A DNA stretch of 64,000 nt from JAGQOZ01 sp041399205 (GTDB lineage: Bacteria > Planctomycetota > Planctomycetia > Pirellulales > Pirellulaceae), in contig JAWKTK010000012.1 of NCBI GenBank assembly GCA_041399205.1, forward strand, positions 1 to 64,000. Reading direction: 5' to 3'. The notes below the pieces were generated by a model that saw only the letters and a list, made by a program, of their open reading frames with translations, was not told where the DNA came from and did no database searches. Both the position numbers and the translations under genes were made by a program. Positions within the stretch are counted from its first letter, which is position 1. Each line of letters starts with the position of its first letter. This document shows positions 29,155-39,143 of the stretch, piece after piece.

Positions 29155-30669
29155 ATGCGACTTCCATTCGCTTTGATCCTGCTTTCTACCACCGCCGCTG
29201 TTTCCGCCGAACTTGCCGGTTCGCGCCCCAACATTGTCTTTATCATGTCGGACGACATGGGATATGCTCAGCCCGGTTTCAACGGTGGCAATCCCGATTT
29301 GACGCCAACACTAGATTGCTTGGCCGCCAACAGCATGCGGATGCAACAATTCTACACCCATTCCGTGTGTGCACCGACTCGAGCTGCTTTTCTGACCGGC
29401 CGTTATGCGTTTCGAACTTGGAGCGACTGGCGGAGTGAAGATTTTGGCAAACCCAGCTATCTGAAGAAATTAGGCCTAACACTGCCCGTGAACCAAAACG
29501 GCGAAGAAACTCGTCGCATCCATGCACTCGATACCAACGAACGCACGGTTGCGGAAGCGTTGCAAGAAGCGGGCTACTTTACGTCCATCATCGGAAAATG
29601 GCATTGCGGTGAATGGTTGAAAGAACATCTGCCCATGCAACAAGGCTTTTCGCACCAATATGGTCATTACGCATGGGGCATCGACTACAACACGTTTTTG
29701 ATTGAGCACAATGCGCCGGTTCCGTTTCATGTTTATGACTGGCACCGCAACGAACAGCCTTGTCGCGAAGAAGGCTATACCACGGATTTGATTGCGGTCG
29801 AATTTGAACGAGTTATCGCGCGACAGTCGTCGAACACACCCTTTTTCATCTACGTCCCGTTCAATGCCGTTCATGGTCCCATCAACGTGGTGCCTCGTCA
29901 TACGGACAAGTACGATGCAAAAGATGCGGCGCTGAAATGCTATGACCAAGCGGTCGCCAAGATCCTAGCGGCCATCCAGACTCATGGCTTTGCGGACAAC
30001 CCGCTGATCATTTGCACCAACGATAATGGCGGTCTGACCGAAGAAAGTAATCGGCCGTTTCGAGGAACCAAAAACACGACGTTTGAAGGTGGAGTGCGAG
30101 TGCCTTGTTTGGTTCACTGGCCCGGCAAGACGAAAGCGAATTCGACCAACTTGGGCATGATGCACATCATCGACTGGTTCGCTACGTTCGTTTCGTTGGC
30201 TGGCGGCACGTTGGAACAAGACCGCCCGCTAGACAGCCTAGACATGACCGACATGTTGTTCGCACAAACGGAAAGTCCGCGGAACGAAATTGTGTTTGAA
30301 GTCACCGGCAGTGTGCGCGTGCCGACGTTGCGATCCGGCCAATACAAACTAATGGGCGAATTGCTATTCGACATTGACAACGATCCGTCGGAAACAACCG
30401 ACATCGCAGCGCAACATCCGGAAATCGTAGCCAAACTTTCAGCTCGGCTGGACACCTTCGCAGCGCAACGTCCGCCGCTCGGTGACAAGCCTCTGCTGAT
30501 GACTCCCGCCCTGCCCTACATTTATGGCGAAGCAGAAAATCAACATGCACCGCAATGGCTGATCGACCATGTCACGGAAGCTCGCAAAAAACAGCCTCAG
30601 CATTGGCCCGCAGGAAAAACCCCGTGGCCCCAAGCACCACAGGGCGTATCCATTGATTATTCCAAATAA
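29155..30669 (+). CDS. Exported sulfatase (type I, arylsulfatase family)
   Basis: 504 aa from ATG 29155 (MRLPFALILLSTTAAVSAE), a clean signal peptide; the longer frame start lacks one. RPNIVFIMSDDMGY supplies the first metal Asp pair. CAPTRAAFLTGR is the C-x-P-x-R formylglycine motif, so a Cys-type sulfatase. GKWHCGEW and TNDNGG supply further active-site residues. The gene is intact. Likely releases sulfate from sulfated polysaccharide in the periplasm. It needs a formylglycine-generating enzyme encoded elsewhere. Confidence 0.93.
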   Translation: MRLPFALILLSTTAAVSAELAGSRPNIVFIMSDDMGYAQPGFNGGNPDLTPTLDCLAANSMRMQQFYTHSVCAPTRAAFLTGRYAFRTWSDWRSEDFGKPSYLKKLGLTLPVNQNGEETRRIHALDTNERTVAEALQEAGYFTSIIGKWHCGEWLKEHLPMQQGFSHQYGHYAWGIDYNTFLIEHNAPVPFHVYDWHRNEQPCREEGYTTDLIAVEFERVIARQSSNTPFFIYVPFNAVHGPINVVPRHTDKYDAKDAALKCYDQAVAKILAAIQTHGFADNPLIICTNDNGGLTEESNRPFRGTKNTTFEGGVRVPCLVHWPGKTKANSTNLGMMHIIDWFATFVSLAGGTLEQDRPLDSLDMTDMLFAQTESPRNEIVFEVTGSVRVPTLRSGQYKLMGELLFDIDNDPSETTDIAAQHPEIVAKLSARLDTFAAQRPPLGDKPLLMTPALPYIYGEAENQHAPQWLIDHVTEARKKQPQHWPAGKTPWPQAPQGVSIDYSK

Positions 30670-30811
30670 ATATGATTCGCGTTCCACGATAGAGACGACC
30701 GAAAAAATTCAGGACCTAGCATCTAACAGCAAAGCACTTTATAGTGGACACGAATATCTTATTATAAATTCGTGACGCATTTGTTTTAGAAACAGAAGCT
30801 TTGCCGATAGC

Positions 30812-32185
30812 ATGCTGAACATCAAACAACGCCTATTGTTGCTTACGTTCCTTTCAGCCGGGATCGTTACCCTGCCGTCGCTCGGACGTGCACAGTCATT
30901 CATTGAGGAACCGCCGATCGCGTATAGCGAAACGGCGGACAATAATCGCGTTTCCAAACTGATCAAGACGATCAACAGCGGTGAAACGACGCTTGATTAC
31001 GATCGCGAAACGGGTTACCTGAAGTCGTTTTTGGCGGCGTTGGAAATTCCGGTCTCGTCGCAAGTGCTGGTCTTTTCCAAAACCAGCATGCAGTTCAAGT
31101 ACATTTCGCCTCGTAATCCTCGGGCCATTTACTTTAACGACGACACCTATGTCGGTTGGGTGCAGGGAAGTTCGTTGATGGAAGTTTCCACCAATGATCC
31201 GAAACTGGGCGCGGCGTTTTATTCGATCAAGATGCATCCGGACAAAGCTCGAATCAAGCGCGAACTCTACACTTGCCTGGCATGTCACACGTCGCCGATG
31301 ACGCAAGGAGTTCCCGGTCACACGGTTCGCAGTGTCACTCCCAAGGCTGACGGAACGATTGACGCGCAGGGAGAATCGTTCGTGACAGACCATTCCAGTC
31401 CGTTCGAACAGCGCTGGGGCGGTTGGTATATCACGGGTCAAATCGGCGACATGAAACATATGGGAAATGCGATTCTTCGCGGCAGTGAACTCGCCGCCAT
31501 TGTCGAAAGCAACCAAAACGAATTGCAGCACAAATTTCACGTTGACCGTTGGCTGACGCCGCACAGCGACATTGTGGCACTGCTGGTTTTGGAACATCAA
31601 ACGCAAATGCAAAATGCGTTTACCGTGGCCGACTTCACGGTTCGTCGCGCGATCTATGACCATGAACAGTCAAAATCATCAAGTCGCGAAAGCGAAACGC
31701 GAAAACAGACCACAGCCTCCGACGAAGCAGACAAGGAAATCGAATACGCCATCAATCAAGCGGCCAAGAAAGTGGTTGACTACATGCTATTCGTCAATGA
31801 AGCGCCCATCACATCCGAAATCACATCGTCCACGACGTTTGCTGTCGACTTCAGCAGGCGCGGACCTGCCGATAAAATGGGCCGTTCGCTCCGTGACTTC
31901 AATCTACGCAATCGCATGTTCGAGTATCCGTGCAGTTATCTGATATATTCGCCTGCCTTCGAATCACTTCAGCCAAGACTCCGCGCGGCAATCTATCGCC
32001 AACTTTGGAACGTGCTGTCAGAAGACAACCCAGCCGACGAATATCATCATTTATCCGCGACGACTCGACTGGCGATTCTGGAAATCATCCTGGCAACGAA
32101 GAAAAACCTGCCCGATTACTGGACAGCGAAAGCTACGCATCCGCAAACATCCGCCACGACTTATAGCCGCCGCTCAGATTCTTGA
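30812..32185 (+). CDS. Exported monoheme (CxxCH) protein of unknown function
   Basis: 457 aa. Signal peptide at residues 1-27 (LLLLTFLSAGIVTLPSLG, ending GRAQ). A single CLACH heme site at ~160 sits in a segment TCLACHTSPMTQGVPGH. The rest (for example PRAIYFNDDTYVGWVQGSSLMEV, VDRWLTPHSDIVALLVLEH) resembles planctomycete and verrucomicrobial proteins of no named function. A c-type heme-binding periplasmic protein is inferred. Its last 53 nt overlap the convergent reductase gene. Confidence 0.75.
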   Translation: MLNIKQRLLLLTFLSAGIVTLPSLGRAQSFIEEPPIAYSETADNNRVSKLIKTINSGETTLDYDRETGYLKSFLAALEIPVSSQVLVFSKTSMQFKYISPRNPRAIYFNDDTYVGWVQGSSLMEVSTNDPKLGAAFYSIKMHPDKARIKRELYTCLACHTSPMTQGVPGHTVRSVTPKADGTIDAQGESFVTDHSSPFEQRWGGWYITGQIGDMKHMGNAILRGSELAAIVESNQNELQHKFHVDRWLTPHSDIVALLVLEHQTQMQNAFTVADFTVRRAIYDHEQSKSSSRESETRKQTTASDEADKEIEYAINQAAKKVVDYMLFVNEAPITSEITSSTTFAVDFSRRGPADKMGRSLRDFNLRNRMFEYPCSYLIYSPAFESLQPRLRAAIYRQLWNVLSEDNPADEYHHLSATTRLAILEIILATKKNLPDYWTAKATHPQTSATTYSRRSDS

Positions 32186-33776
32186 CTTCAAATCCGTTTT
32201 GCAGCAGAATCCGCGTCGCCAAGTAGCCTCGCATGCCTACGTAACAATAGACGATGATCGGTTTGTCGTTCGGAAGCGAATCGAGGTTGTCGCGGAGCGA
32301 ATCGATCGGTTGATTGATGGCGCCTGCAATATGCCCTTCCGAAAACTCCTTTTCCGAACGGACGTCTATTAACACCGTCCCCGCCTGCACCGCTGACAAT
32401 ATTTGGTCACAATGCACCACCGGATGGTCGCCTCGAACGACACCCGACGCCACAAAGCCAGCCATGTTCACTGGATCTTTGGCCGAACCGAATTGCGGTG
32501 CATAGCAAAGTTCAGACTCTTCCAAATCCAACACGTTCATGTCGGCTTGGATGGCCATGGCAATCACGTCGATTCGCTTGTCTACGCCTTGGCGGCCAAC
32601 CGCTTGCGCGCCCAGAATTCGACCTGTCGTTGGTTCGAAAATCAACTTCAACGACATCGGCTGGGCGCCGGGATAATATCCGGCATGATGAGCAGGATGA
32701 ATGTAGATTTTCTCGTAGTCCATTCCCAACCGCTGAAGCACTTTTTCGCTCAGGCCGGTCATGGCCGCCGCCATATCAAAGACTCCTACTACCGCCGTTC
32801 CTTGTGTGCCGCGGTAGTAGGTTTCTCGACCGAAAATATGATCCGCGGCAATCCGTCCCTGTCGATTGGCAGGTCCGGCCAACGGAATCTGCGTGGCGGA
32901 ACTGCTGACCACATCGGTCACTTCCACCACGTCCCCCACAGCGTAAATATGGGGATCCGACGTTTGCATGTAGCGATTCACTTTCACACCGCCTCGTTCG
33001 CCCAGATCCAAACCCGCGACTTTTGCCAATTGATTTTCGGGACGAACACCGACGCTCAGCACGACAAAATCGGTTTCCAATTGATCGCCCGATTTCAGAG
33101 TGACAACAACGTGTCCTTCTTTGGCAGTAAACGCTGTGGCCGAATCGCCCAGGCGCAGTGCTACACCGCTGGACTCCAAATGCGATTCGATAGGCGTGAC
33201 CATTTCCTTGTCCCAAGGCGGTAAAACTTGGTCGGCCAATTCGACAATGGTGACCGCGAGACCTCGGCGCACCAAATTTTCCGCCATTTCGATCCCGATA
33301 AATCCAGCACCGACAATCACGGCGGACTTGGCGCCACCGGTGGCCACGGCATGCAGCTGATCCGCGTCTTGGAGGTCTCGCAGAGTGTAAATTCCTGTGC
33401 TATCGATGCCGGGAATCGGCGGCTTCAGCGGAGCCGCTCCGGTGGCCAAGATCAACTGATCGTACGATTCTTGGTAGGTTCGGTTGTCGTCGAGCGAACG
33501 GACGGTGACCGTCTTGTTTTGGCGATCAATCGCTTCTACTTGAGAACGAATTCGCACGTCTAGACGATGCCGTTCGCGCAGCAGCGAAAGTGGCGCCACC
33601 AGCAATTTGTCTCGAACTTCAATTTCGCCGCCGATGTAATAGGGCATACCGCAATTCGCAAACGAAGGATCTTGGCCTCGCTCAAAAACCACGATTTCTG
33701 CCGCTTCGCTCAACCGACGAGCACGAGCTGCCGCGGACGCTCCACCGGCAACGCCACCCACAATGACAATCTTCAT
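32133..33776 (-). CDS. CoA-disulfide reductase-like FAD oxidoreductase with C-terminal rhodanese domain
   Basis: 547 aa. N-terminal FAD site KIVIVGGVAGGASAAARARR. The SFANCGMPYYIGG motif holds the single redox Cys typical of CoA-disulfide and NADH oxidase/persulfide reductases. Second dinucleotide fold at ~155 (VIVGAGFIGIEMAENL). The rhodanese domain (~455-547) has VYCYVGMRGY with its active-site Cys. The CoADR-Rhd architecture reduces CoA disulfides or persulfides using NAD(P)H. It is the distal gene of a same-strand operon with a rhodanese-DUF2892 protein and an ArsR regulator. Confidence 0.93.
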   Translation of the reverse strand: MKIVIVGGVAGGASAAARARRLSEAAEIVVFERGQDPSFANCGMPYYIGGEIEVRDKLLVAPLSLLRERHRLDVRIRSQVEAIDRQNKTVTVRSLDDNRTYQESYDQLILATGAAPLKPPIPGIDSTGIYTLRDLQDADQLHAVATGGAKSAVIVGAGFIGIEMAENLVRRGLAVTIVELADQVLPPWDKEMVTPIESHLESSGVALRLGDSATAFTAKEGHVVVTLKSGDQLETDFVVLSVGVRPENQLAKVAGLDLGERGGVKVNRYMQTSDPHIYAVGDVVEVTDVVSSSATQIPLAGPANRQGRIAADHIFGRETYYRGTQGTAVVGVFDMAAAMTGLSEKVLQRLGMDYEKIYIHPAHHAGYYPGAQPMSLKLIFEPTTGRILGAQAVGRQGVDKRIDVIAMAIQADMNVLDLEESELCYAPQFGSAKDPVNMAGFVASGVVRGDHPVVHCDQILSAVQAGTVLIDVRSEKEFSEGHIAGAINQPIDSLRDNLDSLPNDKPIIVYCYVGMRGYLATRILLQNGFEVKNLSGGYKSWRMFADA

Positions 33777-33839
33777 CTTGTTTCCCTACAAAGCGAATGG
33801 GAAAAATTTCCCATGAATCGTTGGACCAAACGCCAGATC

Positions 33840-34403
33840 CTAGGCCGCTCGATTGGCACTGCAAGTCGACGCACTATTGGCAGCCACTTGGTTCCAAGGC
33901 ATCTTGGCCAAGGTCATTCCCATGGCACAACTGTCTGTGATTCCGGCAAACATCAATCCCGCACCCATCACCGCTGGTACAATGGCAAAGTACGGATTGA
34001 AGAAGCTGACGATCGCGCCGCACATCGTCAAAAATCCCGCCGCTATGCGAACTTGACGTTCCAACGAAATAACCTGCTTGCCACGTTCCAGAGGCAAGTT
34101 TGCAACTTCCCACGCTTTGGTGCCACCTTCCACGTTCACCACATTGGTAAACCCGCACGCCCGAAATTGGTCGCATGCTTTGGTGCCGCGAGCTCCACTG
34201 AGGCAGATGATATACAGTGGTTCGTCGGGCGATCGGCCGCTCATGATGCTGGCGCAATCGAGCTGATCCAGCGGTACGTTCTTGGCCATGGTGGCGTGCA
34301 TGCCCTGAAATTCAGCAGGAGTGCGAACGTCAATCAAATCAATTCGTTGGCCCGTTTGGCAGAGTTGATAAAGTTGTTCTGGTCGAATCGTATCCTGTGC
34401 CAT
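33840..34403 (-). CDS. Rhodanese with C-terminal DUF2892 membrane domain (YgaP-like)
   Basis: 187 aa from ATG 34403 (MAQDTIRPEQ), preceded by GAAGGA. Rhodanese fold ~10-105: IDVRTPAEFQGMHA and IICLSGARGTKA with the catalytic Cys. The C-terminal part (QVRIAAGFLTMCGAIVSF and FAIVPAVMGAGLMFAGI) forms the two helices of DUF2892, as in YgaP. It transfers sulfane sulfur at the inner membrane. It lies between the ArsR and the CoADR-Rhd genes; 63 nt separate it from the latter. Confidence 0.92.
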   Translation of the reverse strand: MAQDTIRPEQLYQLCQTGQRIDLIDVRTPAEFQGMHATMAKNVPLDQLDCASIMSGRSPDEPLYIICLSGARGTKACDQFRACGFTNVVNVEGGTKAWEVANLPLERGKQVISLERQVRIAAGFLTMCGAIVSFFNPYFAIVPAVMGAGLMFAGITDSCAMGMTLAKMPWNQVAANSASTCSANRAA

Positions 34404-34456
34404 TCGAATAAGTCCTTCACTTGGTTTCCGTTTCATTCTGTTCGTTCTTGTCCAGC

Positions 34457-34777
34457 CTATGACTTGGGCTGGGCAAGAAATCGCTCTTCAATACAGCTGA
34501 CGATTTGTTCTAGATGAGGTTCCGCAACTTCGTAGAAAACGCACCGACCTTCTCGCTGACTGCTCAAGAAACCGCAGCGTTGCATCAACCGCAAATGTTC
34601 GGACGCTTGGTTTTCTGCAATTCGACAGTCTTCGGCAATTTCACCCACCGTGTAACGCCCTTGCAACAACAACTGCACGATGCGGATCCGCACGGGATGG
34701 GCTAGCGTTCGCAAGCAATCCGCCGCATGCGTCAACGCTTCCACATTAAAAGACTGAAACTTCGCTGCGCCATCCAA
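34457..34777 (-). CDS. ArsR/SmtB-family transcriptional regulator
   Basis: 106 aa winged helix. LRTLAHPVRIRIVQLLLQ and YTVGEIAEDCRIAENQASEH give the recognition helix; QREGRCVFYEV is the wing. Cysteines are at 21, 51, 68, 79 and 95. Position next to two rhodanese genes suggests a sulfide/persulfide sensor (SqrR/BigR-like), but the cysteine spacing does not clearly match those proteins, so this is a guess. Metal sensing remains possible. It probably represses the operon from the region 34778-34979, which is shared with the divergent PSCyt gene. Confidence 0.9.
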   Translation of the reverse strand: MDGAAKFQSFNVEALTHAADCLRTLAHPVRIRIVQLLLQGRYTVGEIAEDCRIAENQASEHLRLMQRCGFLSSQREGRCVFYEVAEPHLEQIVSCIEERFLAQPKS

Positions 34778-34979
34778 GATTCTCCTCGTGTATCTGCATT
34801 AACATATCGTCAACTCGCGATATTTCAATGCATCAAAATTCGGCCGTAGATTTTGTTTCGCAAATCGAACGCTAGCGTGGTCAAAATGTGTATACTGCAA
34901 GTCCTGCAGAAAGACATAGCCGCTGGACTGTCGGCCCCACCTACCCTGCCTTCGATCCTTCCAACCTGCCTCGATATGC

Positions 34980-37604
34980 ATGACCATGAATCGATCCACT
35001 CTATTTTCGATTGTCTGTTTGGTTAGCGTTTTCAGTTGTTGGCACGGCGAACCGTCGTTGGCCAACGAACTGCCCAATCCCAATCCGGTGTATTTTGAAA
35101 CGGACGTACGCCCTATTTTGAAAGTCAAATGCTTTCACTGCCACGGCGAATTGGGCGAAACGTCGGGTGGCCTGGATTTGCGATTAGTGCGGTTGATGAA
35201 GGCCGGAGGTGATTCAGGAACCGCCCTTGATCCATCGAATGGCCTGACCAGCTTGCTATGGGAACGGATTGCTTCGGACGAGATGCCGGAAGGCCCCAAG
35301 AAGCTGACCGACGAAGAAAATCGACCATTCAATCGTGGCTCGAACAAGGCGCGCCCACTGCTGCGTGCCGAACCAGATGACGTGGAAGACGCTCGATTCA
35401 CGATCGAAGAATTGCAGCACTGGGCGTTTCAGCCGGTAGAGCGACCGGACGTGCCGAACATACCGCAGGCCACAACGGAAGTCGATTCGTTCCTACTGCG
35501 TAAGCTCAACGACCATGGACTGGAATTTTCGCCCCTGGCCGACAAACGCACGCTGGTTCGTCGAATCTACTTGGATGTGATTGGCCTGCCACCTACGGAA
35601 CAGCAAGTTGCGGCATTTGTCAACGACACTTCAGACAGCGCTTATGCCGCACTGATTGATGACCTATTGGCGTCCGACCAGTTTGGCATTCGGTGGGCTC
35701 GGCACTGGCTAGACACGGCTGGCTACGCGGAGAGCAACGGTGGTCCGCTGAACGATACACTTCGCGAATTCGCTTGGCGTTATCGAGACTACGTAGTCGA
35801 TGCGTTCAATCAGAACATGCCCATCGATCAATTTATTCGCGAACAATTGGCCGGAGATGAAATGATTGGCGAACCACCTTCCGTGGCCGATCCAGATCAC
35901 ATTCGCTTATTGGCCGCCACCGGTTTCTTACGCATGGCGCCAGATCCTTCGCAAGCGGAAAATAATTTGGCGAATCGCAACATGGCCGTCGCCGATTCGC
36001 TGCAAACCATCAGCACGGCGCTAACCGGCATTACCGTAGGCTGTGCACAGTGCCACGACCATAAATACGACCCGATTGGCATTGATGATTATTATCGATT
36101 CCGAGCCATCTTTGATCCGGCATTCCCGCTGGATCAGTGGCAAACGCCTGACGCTCGTTTAGTCGATATGACTCCGCCAGAGGTTCAGGCGCAGATCGAT
36201 CAGATTGAAGCGGAAGCCAAGCAGTTGGAGGACAAACTGAAGGCGGAACGAGATGCGGTGGCGTTAGAAATTCAAGAGCGAAAGCTGGCTGACGTGCCCC
36301 AGGATGTTCGCGAAGCCACTCGCGCTGCCGTCAAGACCGAACCGAATCAGCGTTCGGCCGAACAAAACGCATTGCTGGACACGTACCCCATGGTCAAGCC
36401 GATTCCGACGATCATCGGTTTGTTGGTGGAATACGATTCCGCTCAGTACCGTCACTTCGAAAAAGAGTTCCAAAAAGTGGCGGATATTCGCGCAACAAAA
36501 CCATTGCCTCACAAGATCATGGCGACGACCGAAACTTCGCACGTTCCGGTCAGTAAGATTTTTTTCCGAGGCAACCCGGAAGACGCTCAGCAAACCGTAT
36601 CGCCCGCCGAAATCACCGTGCTGGCTCGTCTAGCGCCCGATCTATCCATTCCAGAAAACAACGACTCACTGGCCTCCACCGGACGACGCTTGGCCTATGC
36701 CAAATATCTGACAAGCGGCCAACATCCGCTGACCGCTCGCGTTTTTGTCAACCGAGTTTGGATGCATTATTTTGGTCAAGGTTTGGTGGCCACGCCGGGA
36801 GACTTTGGTTTAAACGGCCAGCGACCTTCGCACCCGGAATTGCTGGACTGGTTGGCGCATTCGTTTGTCCAAAGCGGTTGGAATCACAAGCAACTGCACC
36901 GCATGATCTTGTTGTCCGCAGCGTATCGGCAAACTTCGGTTCGATCAGCTGCGCAAGATTCCATCGATCCCGACAATCAGCTACTTGGCCGGATGACACT
37001 GAAGCGGATGGACGCCGAAACCATCCGAGATGCGCTTTACCATACCAGCGGCCAGTTGAACTTGACCCTAGGCGGTCCCTCGGTTCCCGTCACGGAAGAC
37101 AGTGAAGGGAAAGCGGTGATTGGCAAACGACAAATCAAGGATGGGCTGAAGGCTGGAGTGGACTCGGAGGCCGATTCTGCATACCGACGTAGCTTGTACA
37201 TTCAAGTGCAACGCAAACTCCCGCTGGACATGCTGGCCACTTTTGACCAACCCGTGATGAATCCGAATTGCCACTGCCGATCCGAATCAACGGTAGCCAC
37301 GCAGGCATTGTGGTTCTTGAATGATTCGTTGGCACAGGAACGAGCGTCGGCGGTGACGGACGCATTGTGGAAAGACCTACCGGACCAGCCGCAGGAAATT
37401 CCGTATTCGCAATTGGTGCAGCGGCTTTACGTTCGTCTGTTTGCCTTCGAACCATCGGTAGACGAATTGGCGAATTGCATCCAGTTTCTGGAAACGCTAC
37501 AGCCACAGTTGGTAGATGTCGAAGCGAAGGATCGCGTTCGTCAGGCCTTCACGGTGTTGACGCAGACGTTGTTCGCATCAAATCGGTTTCTGTATATCGA
37601 ATAA
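34980..37604 (+). CDS. PSCyt1/DUF1549/DUF1553 exported cytochrome-like protein (internal compensating frameshifts)
   Basis: 874 aa, planctomycete PSCyt family. Signal peptide at residues 1-28. CFHCHG (~47) is the PSCyt1 heme-type motif. DUF1549 spans ~155-400 and carries CAQCHDHKYDP. DUF1553 spans ~560-870 (HPLTARVFVNRVWMHYFGQGLV, GQRPSHPELLDWLA, KRMDAETIRDALY). Between 35317 and ~35362 the protein reads ENRPFNRGSNKARPL; shifting frame by one there gives STIQSWLEQGAPT, the usual family sequence, so two opposite indels are present. Paired with the downstream DUF1501 gene. Role unknown; possibly periplasmic polysaccharide handling. Confidence 0.92.
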   Translation: MTMNRSTLFSIVCLVSVFSCWHGEPSLANELPNPNPVYFETDVRPILKVKCFHCHGELGETSGGLDLRLVRLMKAGGDSGTALDPSNGLTSLLWERIASDEMPEGPKKLTDEENRPFNRGSNKARPLLRAEPDDVEDARFTIEELQHWAFQPVERPDVPNIPQATTEVDSFLLRKLNDHGLEFSPLADKRTLVRRIYLDVIGLPPTEQQVAAFVNDTSDSAYAALIDDLLASDQFGIRWARHWLDTAGYAESNGGPLNDTLREFAWRYRDYVVDAFNQNMPIDQFIREQLAGDEMIGEPPSVADPDHIRLLAATGFLRMAPDPSQAENNLANRNMAVADSLQTISTALTGITVGCAQCHDHKYDPIGIDDYYRFRAIFDPAFPLDQWQTPDARLVDMTPPEVQAQIDQIEAEAKQLEDKLKAERDAVALEIQERKLADVPQDVREATRAAVKTEPNQRSAEQNALLDTYPMVKPIPTIIGLLVEYDSAQYRHFEKEFQKVADIRATKPLPHKIMATTETSHVPVSKIFFRGNPEDAQQTVSPAEITVLARLAPDLSIPENNDSLASTGRRLAYAKYLTSGQHPLTARVFVNRVWMHYFGQGLVATPGDFGLNGQRPSHPELLDWLAHSFVQSGWNHKQLHRMILLSAAYRQTSVRSAAQDSIDPDNQLLGRMTLKRMDAETIRDALYHTSGQLNLTLGGPSVPVTEDSEGKAVIGKRQIKDGLKAGVDSEADSAYRRSLYIQVQRKLPLDMLATFDQPVMNPNCHCRSESTVATQALWFLNDSLAQERASAVTDALWKDLPDQPQEIPYSQLVQRLYVRLFAFEPSVDELANCIQFLETLQPQLVDVEAKDRVRQAFTVLTQTLFASNRFLYIE

Positions 37605-37643
37605 GATCAAGCCCAAAAGTTCCAAGCATTTCGGGAGCAAGAC

Positions 37644-39106
37644 ATGACACATCATTGTCACACTGGTTTGTGTTCGCGTCGGCACATACTACAGTCCGCT
37701 GCGTTTGGATTGAGTGGAATCGCGGCGTCAATGTTGCTGCAGAAAGATGCCCTCGCCGAGACTGCTCCGATCAAGCCCGAGCTGGAACCTAGAACGTTCG
37801 ATTTGTTACCCAAAGCACCGCTTCGCCCGGCAAAAGCCACGGCCATGATTTCCATGTTCATGTTGGGTGGCCCTAGTCAGATTGATTTATTCGATCCAAA
37901 GCCGGAATTGATGAAGCGTCATGGCCAGACATTTACGGGTGACGTGAAGTTTGACAACGCTGCGCAGGCCAGTCGAGAATTAATGGGGCCGGCGTGGAAA
38001 TTCCGCCATCATGGCGAATGCGGCATGGAAATTTCTGAACTGTTACCCCATCTCGGCAGCATTGCCGACGATATTACCTTGATTCGGTCGATGCACACCG
38101 GCGTCAACAACCACGTCCCGTCCAACTATGCACTCAGCACAGGTGCCAACACTTCAGGGCGGCCTGTTTTGGGCAGCTGGCTACTAAATGCGCTGGGAAG
38201 CGAAACCCAAGAATTGCCAGCCTATGTGGCGCTCACGGATCCTCGAGGCCTGCCGTTGTTAGGTGGCGAAAATTGGTCGAATGGACAATTGCCTTCGCTG
38301 TTTCAAGGCACGATGGTTCGTCCCAGCGAACCCAGAATTTTCAACCTCGACGCGCCGGCTCATTTGCGAGGTAGCGCGCGCAAAGTCAGCTCGAATTTCT
38401 TCGCAATTTGAATCAACGACATCTAGAATCACATCAGCGAAGACGACCTGGAAGCTCGGATGGCCAGTTATCAGCTTGCGGCCAAATGCAACTGGCAGCC
38501 AAAGAGGCGTTTGATATTTCGCAGGAATCGGCAGCGACATTGGAAATGTACGGCGTGCCCAACGAAAAGACTCGTGATTACGCGACGCGTTGGCAGTCGC
38601 ACGGCGATTGGTGGAACGCGGTGTCCGGTTCGTCCAGATATTCTGTAACGGTCAAGTATGGGACCATCACGGTGATATTCTGACTGCGCTTGCCGGATCG
38701 CTGTCGTGAAATCGACCAGCCAGCCGCTGCGTTGGTGAAGGATCTTAAGCAACGAGGCCCTTTGGACAACACGTTGGTTCATTGGGGTGGCGAAATGGGC
38801 CGCTTGCCGGTGATTCAGTTTCGCGATGGATTAAGCCGCCGAGACAAAGTAGGCCGAGACCACAATACGTACGGGTTTAGCATGTGGGCGGCGGGCGGCG
38901 GTCTGAAGCCAGGATATGTTCATGGTGCAACGGACGAACTTTCGCACCATGCGGTCGAAGGCATTGTGACACATCATGACTGGCTGGCGACCGTGCTACA
39001 CCAATTCGGCTTGGATCACCGCGAACTCAAGTTCCGCATCGGAGCTCGCGAAATTCGACTGGTGGAAAACCCAGACGCGAATATTGTCCGCGACATTATC
39101 GCGTAA
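37644..39106 (+). pseudogene. DUF1501 (sulfatase-like) exported protein, about five frameshifts
   Basis: Usual partner of PSCyt proteins, ~485 aa. It starts at ATG 37644 with a twin-arginine-like signal (CSRRHILQSAAFGLSGIAA). MFMLGGPSQIDLFDPKPEL and MHTGVNNHVPSNYALSTG are family hallmarks. After 38380 the match jumps between frames: QLEFLRNLNQRHLES, then ISEDDLEARMASYQLAAK, then MQLAAKEAFDISQESAATLEMYG, then RLVERGVRFVQIFCNGQVWDHHGDIL, then LPDRCREIDQPAAALVKDL. The last 138 codons (to 39106) are continuous and include VHWGGEMGRLPVIQ. All blocks are conserved, so the product would be normal if the indels are errors. Confidence 0.88.
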
Positions 39107-39143
39107 CAATTTGGTTCGCCCAGAAAAATCGTTGGCCGTGACT

